The notes: generated from the sequence alone by a model not told the origin. Counted from the stretch's first letter, positions 32,536 to 42,069 are shown. The stretch is DNA of 42,600 bases from Salinivenus iranica (GCA_002894665.1 NCRB01000048.1:1-42600), one strand, 5' to 3'. Numbers and translations are program-made.

Positions 32536-34488
32536 CTAGTCGCGTCCGGCCGAGGAGGCGGGGGGCGCGGCGCCCACGGAGTCCGTGCGTGCGCCGGCGT
32601 CGGTCCGCAGCGGATCCGCCGACGGCGCCTGAGAGGGCGGCTCGGTGACCGACGAGTCCGACGGCGCCCCGAAGCCCTTCGGCGGGGCGCTCCGGACCGA
32701 GTCGCGCAACTGGGTTTTCCAGTAGCGACGCTCCCAGGTGTCGGCAATGGAGCCGGTGAGGTACTTCTCGGCCATCAGGCTGGCGATGGGGGCCGCGGCG
32801 GTGGCGCCGTACCCGGCATTTTCGACCGCGACCGCAATGGCGATTTCCGGGTCGTCGTAGGGGGCGAACATGATGAAGAGGGAGTGGTCCTCGCCGTGCG
32901 GGTTTTGGGCCGTGCCCGTCTTGCCGGCGCTGGGGATGTCCGGGATTTGCACCCACTGGCCCGTGCCGTCCGTCATCACGCGGTGCATGCCTTCGCGGAC
33001 CGTCTCGAAGGAGGACGAGTCGATGGGGATGGACTCCGCGGGCGGAAGGTCCGGGCGGCGCACCTCGCCGGTGCGGGGATGCACCATCTTCCGTACGAAA
33101 TGGGGCGAGGGGAGCGTGCCCTTGTTGGCGAGCGCGGCGGTGTAGCGGGCCAGCTGGAGCGGGGTGACCGACATGTCGCCCTGCCCGATGCCCAGGTTGA
33201 TCGTGTACCCGTCGGTCCAGCGGCCGTACATGCGGTCGTAGTAGGAGGAGTCGGGAATGAGGCCCGAGGCCTGTTCGCCGATGTCGAGCGGGATTTCCTG
33301 CCCAAACCCAAATTCCCGCGCCCAGTCGTGCCACGTCTTCAGCTCCATCCGGTCCATGAGCTGGTAGAAGAAGGTGTTGCACGACACCTCCAGGGCCTTC
33401 TCGACCGTAATTCGCCCCTCGTCCTTCATCTGGTGATTCTTGAAGGCCCGCCGGCCAATGCGGTAGGTGGGCGGGCAATCGAGCCGCTGGTTTTCCGTGA
33501 GGAGTCCCTCCTCCAGCGCCACGAGGGACATGAACGGCTTCCAGGTTGAGCCGGGAGGGAAGCCGCTCCGCACGGCGCGGTTGAAGAGCGGGTCGGTGGG
33601 GGCGGTGCGGAGGCTGTCCCACACGGGCCCGCTCACCGACCGGCTGAAGATCGACGGGTCGAACGACGGCTCGCTAACAAAGGACAGGATCTCGCCATTA
33701 TCGGGATCGAGGGCCACGGCGGCGCCCCGCTTGCCCACGAAGAGCGATTCGGCCAGGGCCTGCACCTCGTGGTCGAGGGCCAGGTGGAGGTCGTAGCCGC
33801 CCTCCGGCGGCTCGTCGTTCTGGCCGTTTCGGTACGGTTTGATCTCCGAGCCGCGCACGTTGACCAGCACGAACTCACTGCCCCGCTTCCCCCGCAGGGC
33901 CGATTCATACGCCTTTTCCAGCCCCATCTTTCCGATGAAGTCGCCGGCCCGGTAGCCGTCGTCGCGGTTCTGGGCGAGGGCCTGGTTGCTGATCTCGCGG
34001 ACGTATCCCAGGGCGTGGGCGGAGCGGGCCGCCGTGTGGTAGCGCCGTCGCAGTTCGATCTCGTGAGAGACGCCGGGCAGTTCGTAGAGGTGCTCCTGCA
34101 CGCGACTGAACGTGTCGAACGACACCTTGCGGAAGGAGCGGCTGGGGCGAAACGGGTTCCACGCCCGGGCCGCCTCCAGCTTGCGGGTCACCGTCGAGTC
34201 GGCCACGCCCATCAGGTCGGCCAGCAGCCCCGTTTTCGACCGGTCGAAGTAGCGGGGCGTGAGCATGATCGTGTAGGTGGGCTGGTTGTCCACCAGCAGC
34301 GTGCTGTCCCGATCGTAGATGGCGCCCCGAGCCGGCTCGACGGGCCGTTCCCGCACGGCGTTGCCGGCCGCGCCGCCGTCGCCCGCCCCGTTGAAGAGCT
34401 GAATCTGGGCCAGGCGTCCCCCCAGAATGAGGAAGAGGACCACCACGACAGCGGCGTAGATCCGCACGCGGACTTCGTACTCGTCCAT
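32536..34488 (-). CDS. mrdA: Penicillin-binding protein 2 (elongation transpeptidase)
   Basis: Encodes 650 residues. PBP2 is the class B transpeptidase of the elongasome. An N-terminal membrane anchor (VRIYAAVVVVLFLILGGRLA) precedes the dimerisation/pedestal domain (about 45-220) and the transpeptidase domain. The three active-site motifs are S-T-W-K (Ser314 to Lys317), S-C-N (369-371) and K-T-G (523-525). A Ser/Pro/Thr-rich tail (about 610-650) is dispensable-looking. The gene is directly upstream of rodA on the same strand; the mreBCD genes usually found nearby are not in this window. The start at 34488 places four charged residues before the anchor. Confidence 0.95.
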   Translation of the reverse strand: MDEYEVRVRIYAAVVVVLFLILGGRLAQIQLFNGAGDGGAAGNAVRERPVEPARGAIYDRDSTLLVDNQPTYTIMLTPRYFDRSKTGLLADLMGVADSTVTRKLEAARAWNPFRPSRSFRKVSFDTFSRVQEHLYELPGVSHEIELRRRYHTAARSAHALGYVREISNQALAQNRDDGYRAGDFIGKMGLEKAYESALRGKRGSEFVLVNVRGSEIKPYRNGQNDEPPEGGYDLHLALDHEVQALAESLFVGKRGAAVALDPDNGEILSFVSEPSFDPSIFSRSVSGPVWDSLRTAPTDPLFNRAVRSGFPPGSTWKPFMSLVALEEGLLTENQRLDCPPTYRIGRRAFKNHQMKDEGRITVEKALEVSCNTFFYQLMDRMELKTWHDWAREFGFGQEIPLDIGEQASGLIPDSSYYDRMYGRWTDGYTINLGIGQGDMSVTPLQLARYTAALANKGTLPSPHFVRKMVHPRTGEVRRPDLPPAESIPIDSSSFETVREGMHRVMTDGTGQWVQIPDIPSAGKTGTAQNPHGEDHSLFIMFAPYDDPEIAIAVAVENAGYGATAAAPIASLMAEKYLTGSIADTWERRYWKTQLRDSVRSAPPKGFGAPSDSSVTEPPSQAPSADPLRTDAGARTDSVGAAPPASSAGRD

Positions 34489-34726
34489 GAGGGCCGGGCG
34501 GTGGGAAAGCGTCGGAGAATACGCGAGTAGGAGTGGGACCCCCGTTCAAAACACATCTGTTAAATAGATGGAGACGGGTCGGGTTGCACCCGCTGGGGCA
34601 CGTGGCCCCCGGAGAAACAGGCGTCCGGCTGCGGGGGCGGACGGCCCCCGGCATTCTGGATGCGGGCTGGACCATCCGCCTAAAGGGCGAGTTAAATGAC
34701 GGCACGTGTCTCGTAGGCCCGACCCA

Positions 34727-34754
34727 ACGCATCGGACCGCACGCATCGGACCGC
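34727..34754 (+). repeat. 14-bp perfect tandem duplication
   Basis: Two head-to-tail copies of ACGCATCGGACCGC. Short perfect duplications like this can shift promoter spacing; no function is evident. Confidence 0.7.
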
Positions 34755-34807
34755 GCGTCGGCAGAGGGAGCGCGTTCTGCTTTTTTCTGTAACGTCTAAA
34801 CCTTTTT

Positions 34808-34833
34808 CGGGACAGACTGATACGTTTGTCCCG
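34808..34833. promoter_or_regulatory. Inverted repeat before the metalloprotease gene
   Basis: CGGGACA and TGTCCCG flank 12 bases, 45 bases before the start codon at 34878. TGTAAC (34788) and GTTACA (34833-34838) add further partial symmetry. It could be an operator or a 5'-leader hairpin. Confidence 0.35.
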
Positions 34834-34877
34834 TTACATGTAGGCTCCGTTAAGGCCCATCGACTCTCCGCTTCGAT

Positions 34878-37800
34878 ATGCGACGACTCGCTCTTTCCCT
34901 TCTGCTGGTTCTCGGGGGTGCCTTGGCTGGCGGGGCGTTGCCGGCTACGGCCCAGTACTTTGGGCAGAACAAGGTCCAGTACCAGGACTTCGATTTCCAG
35001 CAGTTCCAGACGGACAACTTTGAAATCTACTTCTACCCGGAGGAGCAGGAGGCGGTAACGGATGCGGGGCGGATGGCCGAGCGGTGGTACCAGCGCCACT
35101 CGCGCACCTTCCTCCGCGAATTTGAGCAGCGCAAGCCGCTGATCTTCTACGCCAACGACACCGACTTCCAGCAGACGAACGTAATCCAGGGGCAGATTGG
35201 ACAGGGCACCGGCGGGGTGACGGAAAGCCTGAAGGAGCGGGTGGTGATGCCCCTAACCGGAAGCTATAAGGAGACGGACCACGTGCTGGGACACGAACTG
35301 GTCCACTCGTTTCAGTACGACATCGCGCTGCGGCGGGACAACGAGGGCTTTTCGCTGCGCAACATGCCGCTCTGGTTCGTCGAGGGCATGGCCGAGTACC
35401 TCTCCGTGGGGCGCCAGGATTCGCACACGGCCATGTGGCTGCGCGACGCGGCCCTGCGCGACGACCTGCCGACCGTTCGGCAGATGACGCGGGACATGCA
35501 AAGCTACTTTCCCTACCGCTACGGCCAGGCCTACATGGCCTACATCGGCGGGAAGTACGGCGACGCGGCCGTCACGGACCTGTACAAGATGAGCGGGCGG
35601 GTGGGGGTCGATTCGGCCTTTGTCTACACGCTCGGCATCTCGACGGACTCGCTTTCGGCAGAGTGGAAGCAGGCGGTGCGCGATTCGTACCTCCCGCACA
35701 CAAAGGGGCGTACGCCGGTCGACTCGGTGGGAACGCCGGTTCTGGGCACGCCCGGGGCGGATCGGCAGCTCAACATTTCCCCGAGCGTAAGCCCGGACGG
35801 GCGCTACGTGGCGGCCATCTCGCGCCAGAATATTTTCACGACAAACCTCTTCGTGGCCGACGCAGAAACCGGGGAGATCGTTCAGGAACTGGAGGGGACC
35901 CGAAGCAACCCGCACTTCGATGCGCTCCGGTTCATCAATTCGGCCGGGGCGTGGTCGCCCGACGGTCGCCGGTTTGCGTTCGTCACCTTTGCGGAGGGCA
36001 CCAACGAGATCAACACGTTTAACGTGCAGACGGGCGAGGTAACGCAGCGCACGGTGGTGAAGGAGGTGGGTGCCATTCAGAATCTCGCCTGGTCCCCGGA
36101 CGGGACGTCCATCGCGTTTACGGGCATCGACGGGGGGCTGAGCGACCTGTACGTCTACAATCTGGAGAAGCAGTCGGTCCGCCAACTCACGAACGACCGC
36201 TACGCGGCGCTCCAGCCCACGTGGTCGCCGGACGGGGAGACGCTGGCCTTCACAACCGACCGCGGGCCCGACGGCACGAATTTCGAGACCCTGAAGTATG
36301 GCGACTATCGGCTTGGGCTGATCGACGTTGCCTCGCGCGACATTGAAATCGTCCGCCCCTTCCAGAAGGGGATGCAGCACAACCCCCAGTTCTCGCCCGA
36401 TGGGCAAAGCCTCTACTTCATTGCGGACCAGGATGGGTTCAAGGATGTCTATCGCTACAACCTCAAGACGGAGGCGCTGTACCGGGTGACGGAGGTGCAG
36501 ACCGGGGTGAGCGGAATCACGGCCACGTCCCCCGCCATGTCGGTGGCGCGCCGAAGTGGACGCATGATGTTCTCGATCTTCTCGAATGGCGGGTATTCGG
36601 TGGTGGCCTTGCCTGAGGAGGAGACGGACGGTACGCAGATTCGCCCCGGCACAACGCCCACGGCCGACACCACCGACACGGACTCGGTCTCCACGGATAC
36701 GCTCGGCACGGCGGGCACGCTGCCTCCCTCCGAAACGAGCGGCATTGTGAGCGACTACCTTACCGACTACCAAACGGGGCTCCCGGAGATACAGTCCGTC
36801 GATTCCCGAACGGCGAGCAACCGGCTCCACCTCGACTACGTGGCCCCGCCGTCGGTGGGGACCTCGTTCGGCGGGCCGTTTGGCACGCAGGTGCAGGGCG
36901 GGGTCGGGTTTTTCTTCAGCGACATGCTGGGCAACCAGAACCTGAGCGTGTTCGTCCAGGCGAACGGCACGCTGCGTGATGTCGGCGGGGGGGCGTTCTA
37001 CACCAACCGCGACAACCGCCTGAACTACGGGGTGGGCGTCTCGCACATCCCGTCCCGGTACGGCCAGATTGGGCTGGCCTCGGGGGGGCGTGAGATCGTC
37101 CAGTTCGTGCAGCGCATTTACCGGACACAGGTAAGCACGCAGGTGAGCTACCCCCTCTCTCAGACCAATCGGTTTGAGCTGAGCCTCGGCGGCACCCGCT
37201 ACGGCTTCGATACGACGGTGCGACGGATTGACCGCGTGACGGGCCAAATTCAGGAAAGCCGACAAACCTCGGACCCACTGTATTTGACGCAGGTGGGGCT
37301 GGCGTACGTGGGGGACTTCTCCAGCTCGGGGCTCACCTCGCCCCTGCAGGGCGGCCGCTATCGGTTCCAGGTCACGCCCCAGTTCGGCTCACGCAACTTC
37401 GTGTCGGTCCTGGCGGACTGGCGCCGCTACTTCTACCGCGAGCCGTTCACGTTTGCCGTGCGCGGGCTGCACCAGGGCAACTACGGGGCCAATGCGGAGG
37501 GCGGTCTGGTCGGAGGCGGAGACCTGCGGGGCCAGTTCGAGAATCTCATCGTGCGTGAGACGCTCGGCGATCCCTACAACACGGGCTTCGTTCGCGGGTA
37601 CAGCTTCAGCTCCTTCTTCGATCAGCCAGCGTGTCGCACGGAGGGCGGGGAGTGTGGCATTGAGTACCTCTACGGCACGCGCATGGCCCTGGCGAGCGCA
37701 GAGGTTCGGGTGCCGCTCCTCGGCCCCGAGGTGATCGGGCTTTCGACCTTCGAGTACGTGCCGGTTGACCTCGTTTTGTTCGGCGACGCGGGCGTGGCGT

Positions 37801-38018
37801 GGACGAGCGAGGACTTCGACGACTGGACCCTTCGCACCTCGGTGCCGGAGAGCCAGGGCGTGGCCTCGGGTCTGGTGTCGGCCGAGCCCGTGACCAGTGC
37901 GGGCCTCTCGGCCCGCGTCAACCTGCTGGGGGCCATCGTCTTCGAGATGTTCTACGCCCGCACCTTCCAGCGCGACAAGCCCTGGGACTTCGGCCTCATT
38001 CTGCGCCCGGGCTGGTAA
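34878..38018 (+). CDS. Metalloprotease-propeller-barrel outer-membrane protein
   Basis: Encodes 1046 residues. A signal peptide (MRRLALSLLLVLGGALAGGA, cleavage near ATAQ-YF) precedes a gluzincin-type peptidase region with zinc motif H-E-L-V-H (His139, Glu140, His143) and the downstream WFVEGMAEYLS, whose Glu169 would be the third ligand. TolB/PD40 propeller blades (about 290-560; SVSPDGRYVAA, AWSPDGTSIAF, TWSPDGETLAF) follow, then a Thr/Asp/Ser-rich linker (about 580-620). The C-terminal ~400 residues (from about 650) are alternating strands with Omp85/D15-like features such as GPFGTQVQGGVGFFFSDMLG and FVRGYSF. Related fused proteins occur in Bacteroidota; substrates are unknown. The ATG at 34878 gives an ideal signal peptide. 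Confidence 0.82.
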   Translation: MRRLALSLLLVLGGALAGGALPATAQYFGQNKVQYQDFDFQQFQTDNFEIYFYPEEQEAVTDAGRMAERWYQRHSRTFLREFEQRKPLIFYANDTDFQQTNVIQGQIGQGTGGVTESLKERVVMPLTGSYKETDHVLGHELVHSFQYDIALRRDNEGFSLRNMPLWFVEGMAEYLSVGRQDSHTAMWLRDAALRDDLPTVRQMTRDMQSYFPYRYGQAYMAYIGGKYGDAAVTDLYKMSGRVGVDSAFVYTLGISTDSLSAEWKQAVRDSYLPHTKGRTPVDSVGTPVLGTPGADRQLNISPSVSPDGRYVAAISRQNIFTTNLFVADAETGEIVQELEGTRSNPHFDALRFINSAGAWSPDGRRFAFVTFAEGTNEINTFNVQTGEVTQRTVVKEVGAIQNLAWSPDGTSIAFTGIDGGLSDLYVYNLEKQSVRQLTNDRYAALQPTWSPDGETLAFTTDRGPDGTNFETLKYGDYRLGLIDVASRDIEIVRPFQKGMQHNPQFSPDGQSLYFIADQDGFKDVYRYNLKTEALYRVTEVQTGVSGITATSPAMSVARRSGRMMFSIFSNGGYSVVALPEEETDGTQIRPGTTPTADTTDTDSVSTDTLGTAGTLPPSETSGIVSDYLTDYQTGLPEIQSVDSRTASNRLHLDYVAPPSVGTSFGGPFGTQVQGGVGFFFSDMLGNQNLSVFVQANGTLRDVGGGAFYTNRDNRLNYGVGVSHIPSRYGQIGLASGGREIVQFVQRIYRTQVSTQVSYPLSQTNRFELSLGGTRYGFDTTVRRIDRVTGQIQESRQTSDPLYLTQVGLAYVGDFSSSGLTSPLQGGRYRFQVTPQFGSRNFVSVLADWRRYFYREPFTFAVRGLHQGNYGANAEGGLVGGGDLRGQFENLIVRETLGDPYNTGFVRGYSFSSFFDQPACRTEGGECGIEYLYGTRMALASAEVRVPLLGPEVIGLSTFEYVPVDLVLFGDAGVAWTSEDFDDWTLRTSVPESQGVASGLVSAEPVTSAGLSARVNLLGAIVFEMFYARTFQRDKPWDFGLILRPGW

Positions 38019-38027
38019 CAAGCGCGC

Positions 38028-38837
38028 TCAGGCGTCGAGGCGGCCGCGGATGACGGTAACGGCCTGGCCGCCCAGGTCAATCCGGTCGGCGTCGGGGGCG
38101 GTCAGGCGCACCCGAACGGTGCCGCCCCGCGGAGACACCTGGTGGCCGATGAGCTCCGTCCGGCCCGTCTCGTGGGCCCAGTACGGCCCCAGCGCGCAGT
38201 GGGACGAGCCCGTGACCGGGTCTTCGGGGACGCCCACGCTCGGGGCAAAGAAGCGCGACACAAAGTCCGCCGCGTCCGTGTCGGCCGGGGCGGTGACGAT
38301 GACGCCGCGTGCGTCAAGGGTGGCGAGGCGGGCCATCCGGGGCGAGAGGGAGCGCACCGCCTCCGCGGCCTCGAGGTGCACGAGATAGTCGCGTCCCGTG
38401 TGCCCGACGTACGATGGCGCGGCCCCTCCAAGCCCGTTCAGCAGTGAACTCGGCGTCGCGTCAACCGGCGACGGCGGATCGGTCGGGAAGTCAAGCGTAC
38501 TCCCCCCGTCGGTCCGGGTGGCCGTGAGCGTGCCGCTTGCCGTCTCGAACTGAAGGGGGCGGTCCGGGTCGCTCCCCTCCTCCGTCCACAGCACGTGGGC
38601 GCTCGCCAGGGTGGCGTGCCCGCAGAGGCGCACCTCGTCGGTGGGCGTAAACCACCGCAACTGGTAGCGATCGTCGGACAGCGGGCGCAGGAAGGCCGTC
38701 TCCGACAGGTTCATCTCGGCGGCCACGTCCTGCATCCAGGCGTCCGGACGCTGAGACGACAGGAGGCACACGGCGGCAGGGTTGCCCGCAAAGGCGGTCT
38801 CCGTAAACGCGTCGACCTGGTAGAGCGGAAGCGACAT
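38028..38837 (-). CDS. PhzF-family isomerase/epimerase-like protein
   Basis: Encodes 269 residues. The family fold is two similar halves like diaminopimelate epimerase. The N-terminal VDAFTETAFAGNPAAVCLL is diagnostic, as are EMNLSETAFL with the catalytic Glu46, WFTPTDEVRLCGHATLASAHVL, and in the second half DFVSRFFAPSVGVPEDPVTGSSHCALG. PhzF itself isomerises a phenazine precursor, but most relatives, including this one with no phenazine genes nearby, have unknown substrates. Cytoplasmic. It converges on the metalloprotease gene (9-base gap) and is divergent from pyrD. Confidence 0.9.
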   Translation of the reverse strand: MSLPLYQVDAFTETAFAGNPAAVCLLSSQRPDAWMQDVAAEMNLSETAFLRPLSDDRYQLRWFTPTDEVRLCGHATLASAHVLWTEEGSDPDRPLQFETASGTLTATRTDGGSTLDFPTDPPSPVDATPSSLLNGLGGAAPSYVGHTGRDYLVHLEAAEAVRSLSPRMARLATLDARGVIVTAPADTDAADFVSRFFAPSVGVPEDPVTGSSHCALGPYWAHETGRTELIGHQVSPRGGTVRVRLTAPDADRIDLGGQAVTVIRGRLDA

Positions 38838-38975
38838 GGAGGAGAAGGGGTGCTGAGCGAGAGCACGGAGAAGGCAGGAGCGGAAACGATTGCCCCCGCC
38901 TTCGGGTCCAATCGGGGAGTCGCACGCGGGTGTCCCTTCGGAGGGCGCCTCTCTTCGACCGAATGTGGAGCCGCA

Positions 38976-40085
38976 ATGTACCGTACGCTTCGCCCTCTCC
39001 TGTTTCGACTTGACGCGGAGCGGGCTCATGCACTGAGCCTTCAGGCCGCCGCGCTCCTGCAGCGCGTGGCGCCATCGCTCGTCGAATCGCGGTACGAGTA
39101 CGAGGACGAGCGCCTCAAGACCCGCCTCTGGGGCGAAACCTTTCCCAATCCGGTCGGGCTCGCCGCGGGGGCCGACAAGAATGCCACGCTTGTGCCGTTC
39201 TGGGAGGCCGTCGGCTTTGGGTTCGTGGAGGTCGGCTCCGTCACGGCCCGGCCCTCGGACGGGAACCCGAAGCCGCGGGCCTTTCGGCTTCCGGAGGACG
39301 AGGCGCTCATCAACCGCATGGGGCTCAACAACGACGGGGCCGAGGTCGTGACCGATCGGCTGGAGGCGGGGCGGGGAAAACGCTCGCGCCCCCTGGGAAT
39401 CAACCTGGCCAAAACCCACGACCCCGACATCCTGGGGGACGCGGCGCTGGCCGATTTCCGCGAGAGCTTCCAACAGCTCGTGTCGGAGGCCCAGTACGTG
39501 ACCCTCAACGTCTCGTGCCCGAACACCGCCGACGGCACCACCTTCGAGGCCCCCGCCGCGCTCGATGATCTGCTCGGGGTCGTCGCGGAGGAGCAGCGGG
39601 CGCCCGGCCTCGAAACGCCCGTCCTCATCAAGCTGAGCCCGCCGCTGAGCGACCGTGTGCTGTTCGACACGCGCCTCGACGATATCGTGGCGGTGGCGCA
39701 GGAGCACGAGGTAGACGGCTTCGTGGCGTGCAATACGGCGTCGGACCGGGCGCACCTGCAAGCCTCGGCGGAGCGGCTGGCCGACATCGGGGAGGGCGGC
39801 GTGAGCGGGCCGCCGCTGGCGGACCGGGCCACCGGCCTGGTTCGCTATCTCTACCGTGCGACGGACGGCGAGGTGCCCATCGTCGGGGTCGGGGGGGTGC
39901 GGGATGCGGAGTCGGCCTACGAGAAGATTCAGGCCGGCGCGTCCCTCGTCCAGCTCTACACCGCCCTCGTGTACGAAGGCCCCTCCCTCGTCCGGCGCAT
40001 CAAGGAGGGATTGGTCGACCGCCTCCGCGAGGACGGGCACGTATCGATTGCGGACGCGGTTGGGACGAAGGCGGCTCCGTCCTAA
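38976..40085 (+). CDS. pyrD: Dihydroorotate dehydrogenase, class 2-like
   Basis: Encodes 369 residues. Oxidises dihydroorotate to orotate in pyrimidine synthesis. The N-terminal extension (MYRTLRPLLFRLDAERAHAL) is the membrane-associating, quinone-accepting helix region of class 2 enzymes. Core FMN-site motifs follow: NPVGLAAGADKN, GSVTARPSDGNPKPRAFRL, NRMGLNNDG, KLSPPL, CNTASDR, IVGVGGVRDAESAYEKIQAGAS and VQLYTALVYEGP. The active-site motif reads L-N-V-S-C-P-N-T with Cys181 where E. coli PyrD has catalytic Ser175; Cys is the base used by class 1 enzymes. The ATG at 38976 starts the family N-terminus; the longer open frame upstream is antisense to the phzF-like gene. Confidence 0.92.
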   Translation: MYRTLRPLLFRLDAERAHALSLQAAALLQRVAPSLVESRYEYEDERLKTRLWGETFPNPVGLAAGADKNATLVPFWEAVGFGFVEVGSVTARPSDGNPKPRAFRLPEDEALINRMGLNNDGAEVVTDRLEAGRGKRSRPLGINLAKTHDPDILGDAALADFRESFQQLVSEAQYVTLNVSCPNTADGTTFEAPAALDDLLGVVAEEQRAPGLETPVLIKLSPPLSDRVLFDTRLDDIVAVAQEHEVDGFVACNTASDRAHLQASAERLADIGEGGVSGPPLADRATGLVRYLYRATDGEVPIVGVGGVRDAESAYEKIQAGASLVQLYTALVYEGPSLVRRIKEGLVDRLREDGHVSIADAVGTKAAPS

Positions 40086-40179
40086 ATCGGGCGCACGGGA
40101 CGGGGCCCAGAAACAGCGAAGGGCCTCGCCTGTAGGCGCTGTCTGTGCGTACTGTCCCGCTCTTCGTCGCTTCCCCCCC

Positions 40180-42069
40180 ATGCCCGCTCAGGTCGAGTTC
40201 GACACCGTGACCCAGCTTATCCGTCGCCTCTGGAAGCGCTACCGGGGGCGGGAGCGTACGGTGCTTCGCCACAAGCCGGACGACGAGTGGATTGACATCT
40301 CCTGGGAGGAGCTGGAGGCCCGGGTGCAGTCCCTAGCGGGGGCGCTCCACGAGCAGGGCGTGCGCCCGGGCGACCGGGTGGCGCTCCTCTCCGAAAACCG
40401 CCCGGAGTGGGCCATCACCGACCTCGCCACGCAGCTCCTCGGCGGCGTGAACGTGTCGGTGTACACCTCGCTCCCGCCCGCCAAGGTCGGGTACATTCTT
40501 CGCGACAGCGGGGCGGAGGTGTGTGTCGTGTCGGTGCCCGTCCAGCGAAAAAAGATCGAGGCGATCCTGGACGAGTGCCCGGCGCTGGAGACGGTGATCG
40601 TGATGGATGAGATGCCGGACGACCCGCCCGCCGCCCTCATGCACTGGGACGATGTGCTGGAGCAGGGAGCCGCCTACTGGTCGCAGCACGAAGACGACCT
40701 CAATGCCCTGGCGGCCGATGTCGAGCCCGAGGACCCGAGTGCCCTCATCTACACCAGCGGCACCACCGGCGAGCCGAAGGGCGTCATCCTTACACATCGC
40801 AACTTCTGCTCGAATGTGAAGGCGGCGTTCCAGTGCGTCCCGTTCGGAGAGGACGATCACCATCTCTCGTTTCTCCCCCTGTCGCACGCCTTTGAGCGTA
40901 CGGCGGGTTACACCGCGATCCTGGCCGCGGGGGCCACCATCAGCTACGCCGAGAGCGTGGAGGCCGTGAGCCGAAACCTGCAGGAGGTGCAGCCCACGGT
41001 CATGATCTCGGTGCCGCGCATGTTCGAAAAGGTCTACACCCGCGTCACGAAGCAGGCGGAGGAGGGCGGCGCCCTGAAGCAGAAGGTCTTTGAGTGGGCG
41101 GTGCGGGCGGGCGAGAAGCACGCCGCGGCCGAGCAGGCGGGCGGGGCGGGGCCGTGGCTAAAGGCCCAGAAGGCCCTGGCCCACCGGCTCGTCTTTTCCA
41201 CGCTCCACGAAAAACTGGGGGGCAACCTCAAGTTTGCCGTGAGTGGCGGCGCGGCCCTTCCCAAGGACATCGGCACGTTCTTCCAGGCCGCCGGCGTGAC
41301 CATCATCGAGGGCTACGGCCTCACCGAGACCGCCCCCGTCATGACCGTCAACCCCATGGACGCCCCGCGCTACGGCACCGTCGGCCACGTCCTGCCGGGC
41401 GTGTCGGTGGCGATCCAGTCGCTGGAGGACGAGTCGATTCTCGGCACCGTGAGCGGGAGCGACTACCCCACGAGCACGACCACCGCCGAGGGCGAGATTC
41501 TCGTCAAGGGCCCTAACGTGATGAAGGGCTACTGGCAGCGCCCCGAGGAGACCCGCGCGGCTTTCGACCCCAAGGGGTGGTACCACACCGGCGACGTGGG
41601 GCAGTTTGCGGACGGGTACCTCCAGATCACCGACCGCATCAAGCACATGATCGTCTCGCGCGGCGGCAAAAACATCTACCCCGGCCCCCTCGAGGAGGCG
41701 TTCAAAACGAAGGGGTGGATCGACCAGATCGTCGTGTTGGGGGAGGATCGGCCCTTCCTCACGGCCCTGGTGGTGCCCGACTTCGAGTCGCTCCGCATGT
41801 GGGCGCGGGACCGGGGCGTGGACGAGGGGCGGTACAGCGACGCCGAACTCATCGAGCACGAGGAGGTGCAGGGCCTCTTCGACCGGGCGTTCACGGAGTT
41901 CAACCGCGAGGCGGCCGCCCACGAAAAAGTTCGCAACTTCCGCCTCCTGGCCGAGCCGTTTACCGTGGAGGACGGGACGCTCACGCCCACCCTCAAGCTG
42001 CGACGCAGCGTCATCGCTGAGCGGTACGCCGATCGCATCGATGCGATGTACGAGGAGTTTGGGCAGTAA
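40180..42069 (+). CDS. Long-chain fatty acid-CoA ligase (AMP-forming)
   Basis: Encodes 629 residues. Activates fatty acids to acyl-CoA through an acyl-adenylate, at the cytoplasmic membrane face. The phosphate-binding loop is ALIYTSGTTGEPKGVILTHR. Downstream come FLPLSHAFERTAGY, GYGLTETAPVM, and the hinge/adenylate region GWYHTGDVGQFADGYLQITDR-IKHMIVSRGGKNIYPGPLEE, containing the conserved Asp/Arg and the Gly motif. The 600+ residue length and internal insert (KVYTRVTKQAEEGGALKQKVF) match the FadD15/ACSL type. The start at 40180 was chosen because it begins the N-terminal domain; the frame upstream overlaps pyrD in another phase. It sits 94 bases downstream of pyrD. Confidence 0.93.
   Translation: MPAQVEFDTVTQLIRRLWKRYRGRERTVLRHKPDDEWIDISWEELEARVQSLAGALHEQGVRPGDRVALLSENRPEWAITDLATQLLGGVNVSVYTSLPPAKVGYILRDSGAEVCVVSVPVQRKKIEAILDECPALETVIVMDEMPDDPPAALMHWDDVLEQGAAYWSQHEDDLNALAADVEPEDPSALIYTSGTTGEPKGVILTHRNFCSNVKAAFQCVPFGEDDHHLSFLPLSHAFERTAGYTAILAAGATISYAESVEAVSRNLQEVQPTVMISVPRMFEKVYTRVTKQAEEGGALKQKVFEWAVRAGEKHAAAEQAGGAGPWLKAQKALAHRLVFSTLHEKLGGNLKFAVSGGAALPKDIGTFFQAAGVTIIEGYGLTETAPVMTVNPMDAPRYGTVGHVLPGVSVAIQSLEDESILGTVSGSDYPTSTTTAEGEILVKGPNVMKGYWQRPEETRAAFDPKGWYHTGDVGQFADGYLQITDRIKHMIVSRGGKNIYPGPLEEAFKTKGWIDQIVVLGEDRPFLTALVVPDFESLRMWARDRGVDEGRYSDAELIEHEEVQGLFDRAFTEFNREAAAHEKVRNFRLLAEPFTVEDGTLTPTLKLRRSVIAERYADRIDAMYEEFGQ

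Larger units (their letters stand above)
34489..34877. other. Divergent mrdA / metalloprotease intergenic region
   Basis: This 389-base region has no supported gene. It holds a perfect 14-bp tandem duplication (34727-34740 and 34741-34754), a T-rich stretch (34781-34786), an inverted repeat CGGGACA / TGTCCCG (34808-34833), and outer arms TGTAAC and GTTACA around it (34788-34838). These are likely part of the promoter or leader of the rightward gene at 34878. Confidence 0.5.
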
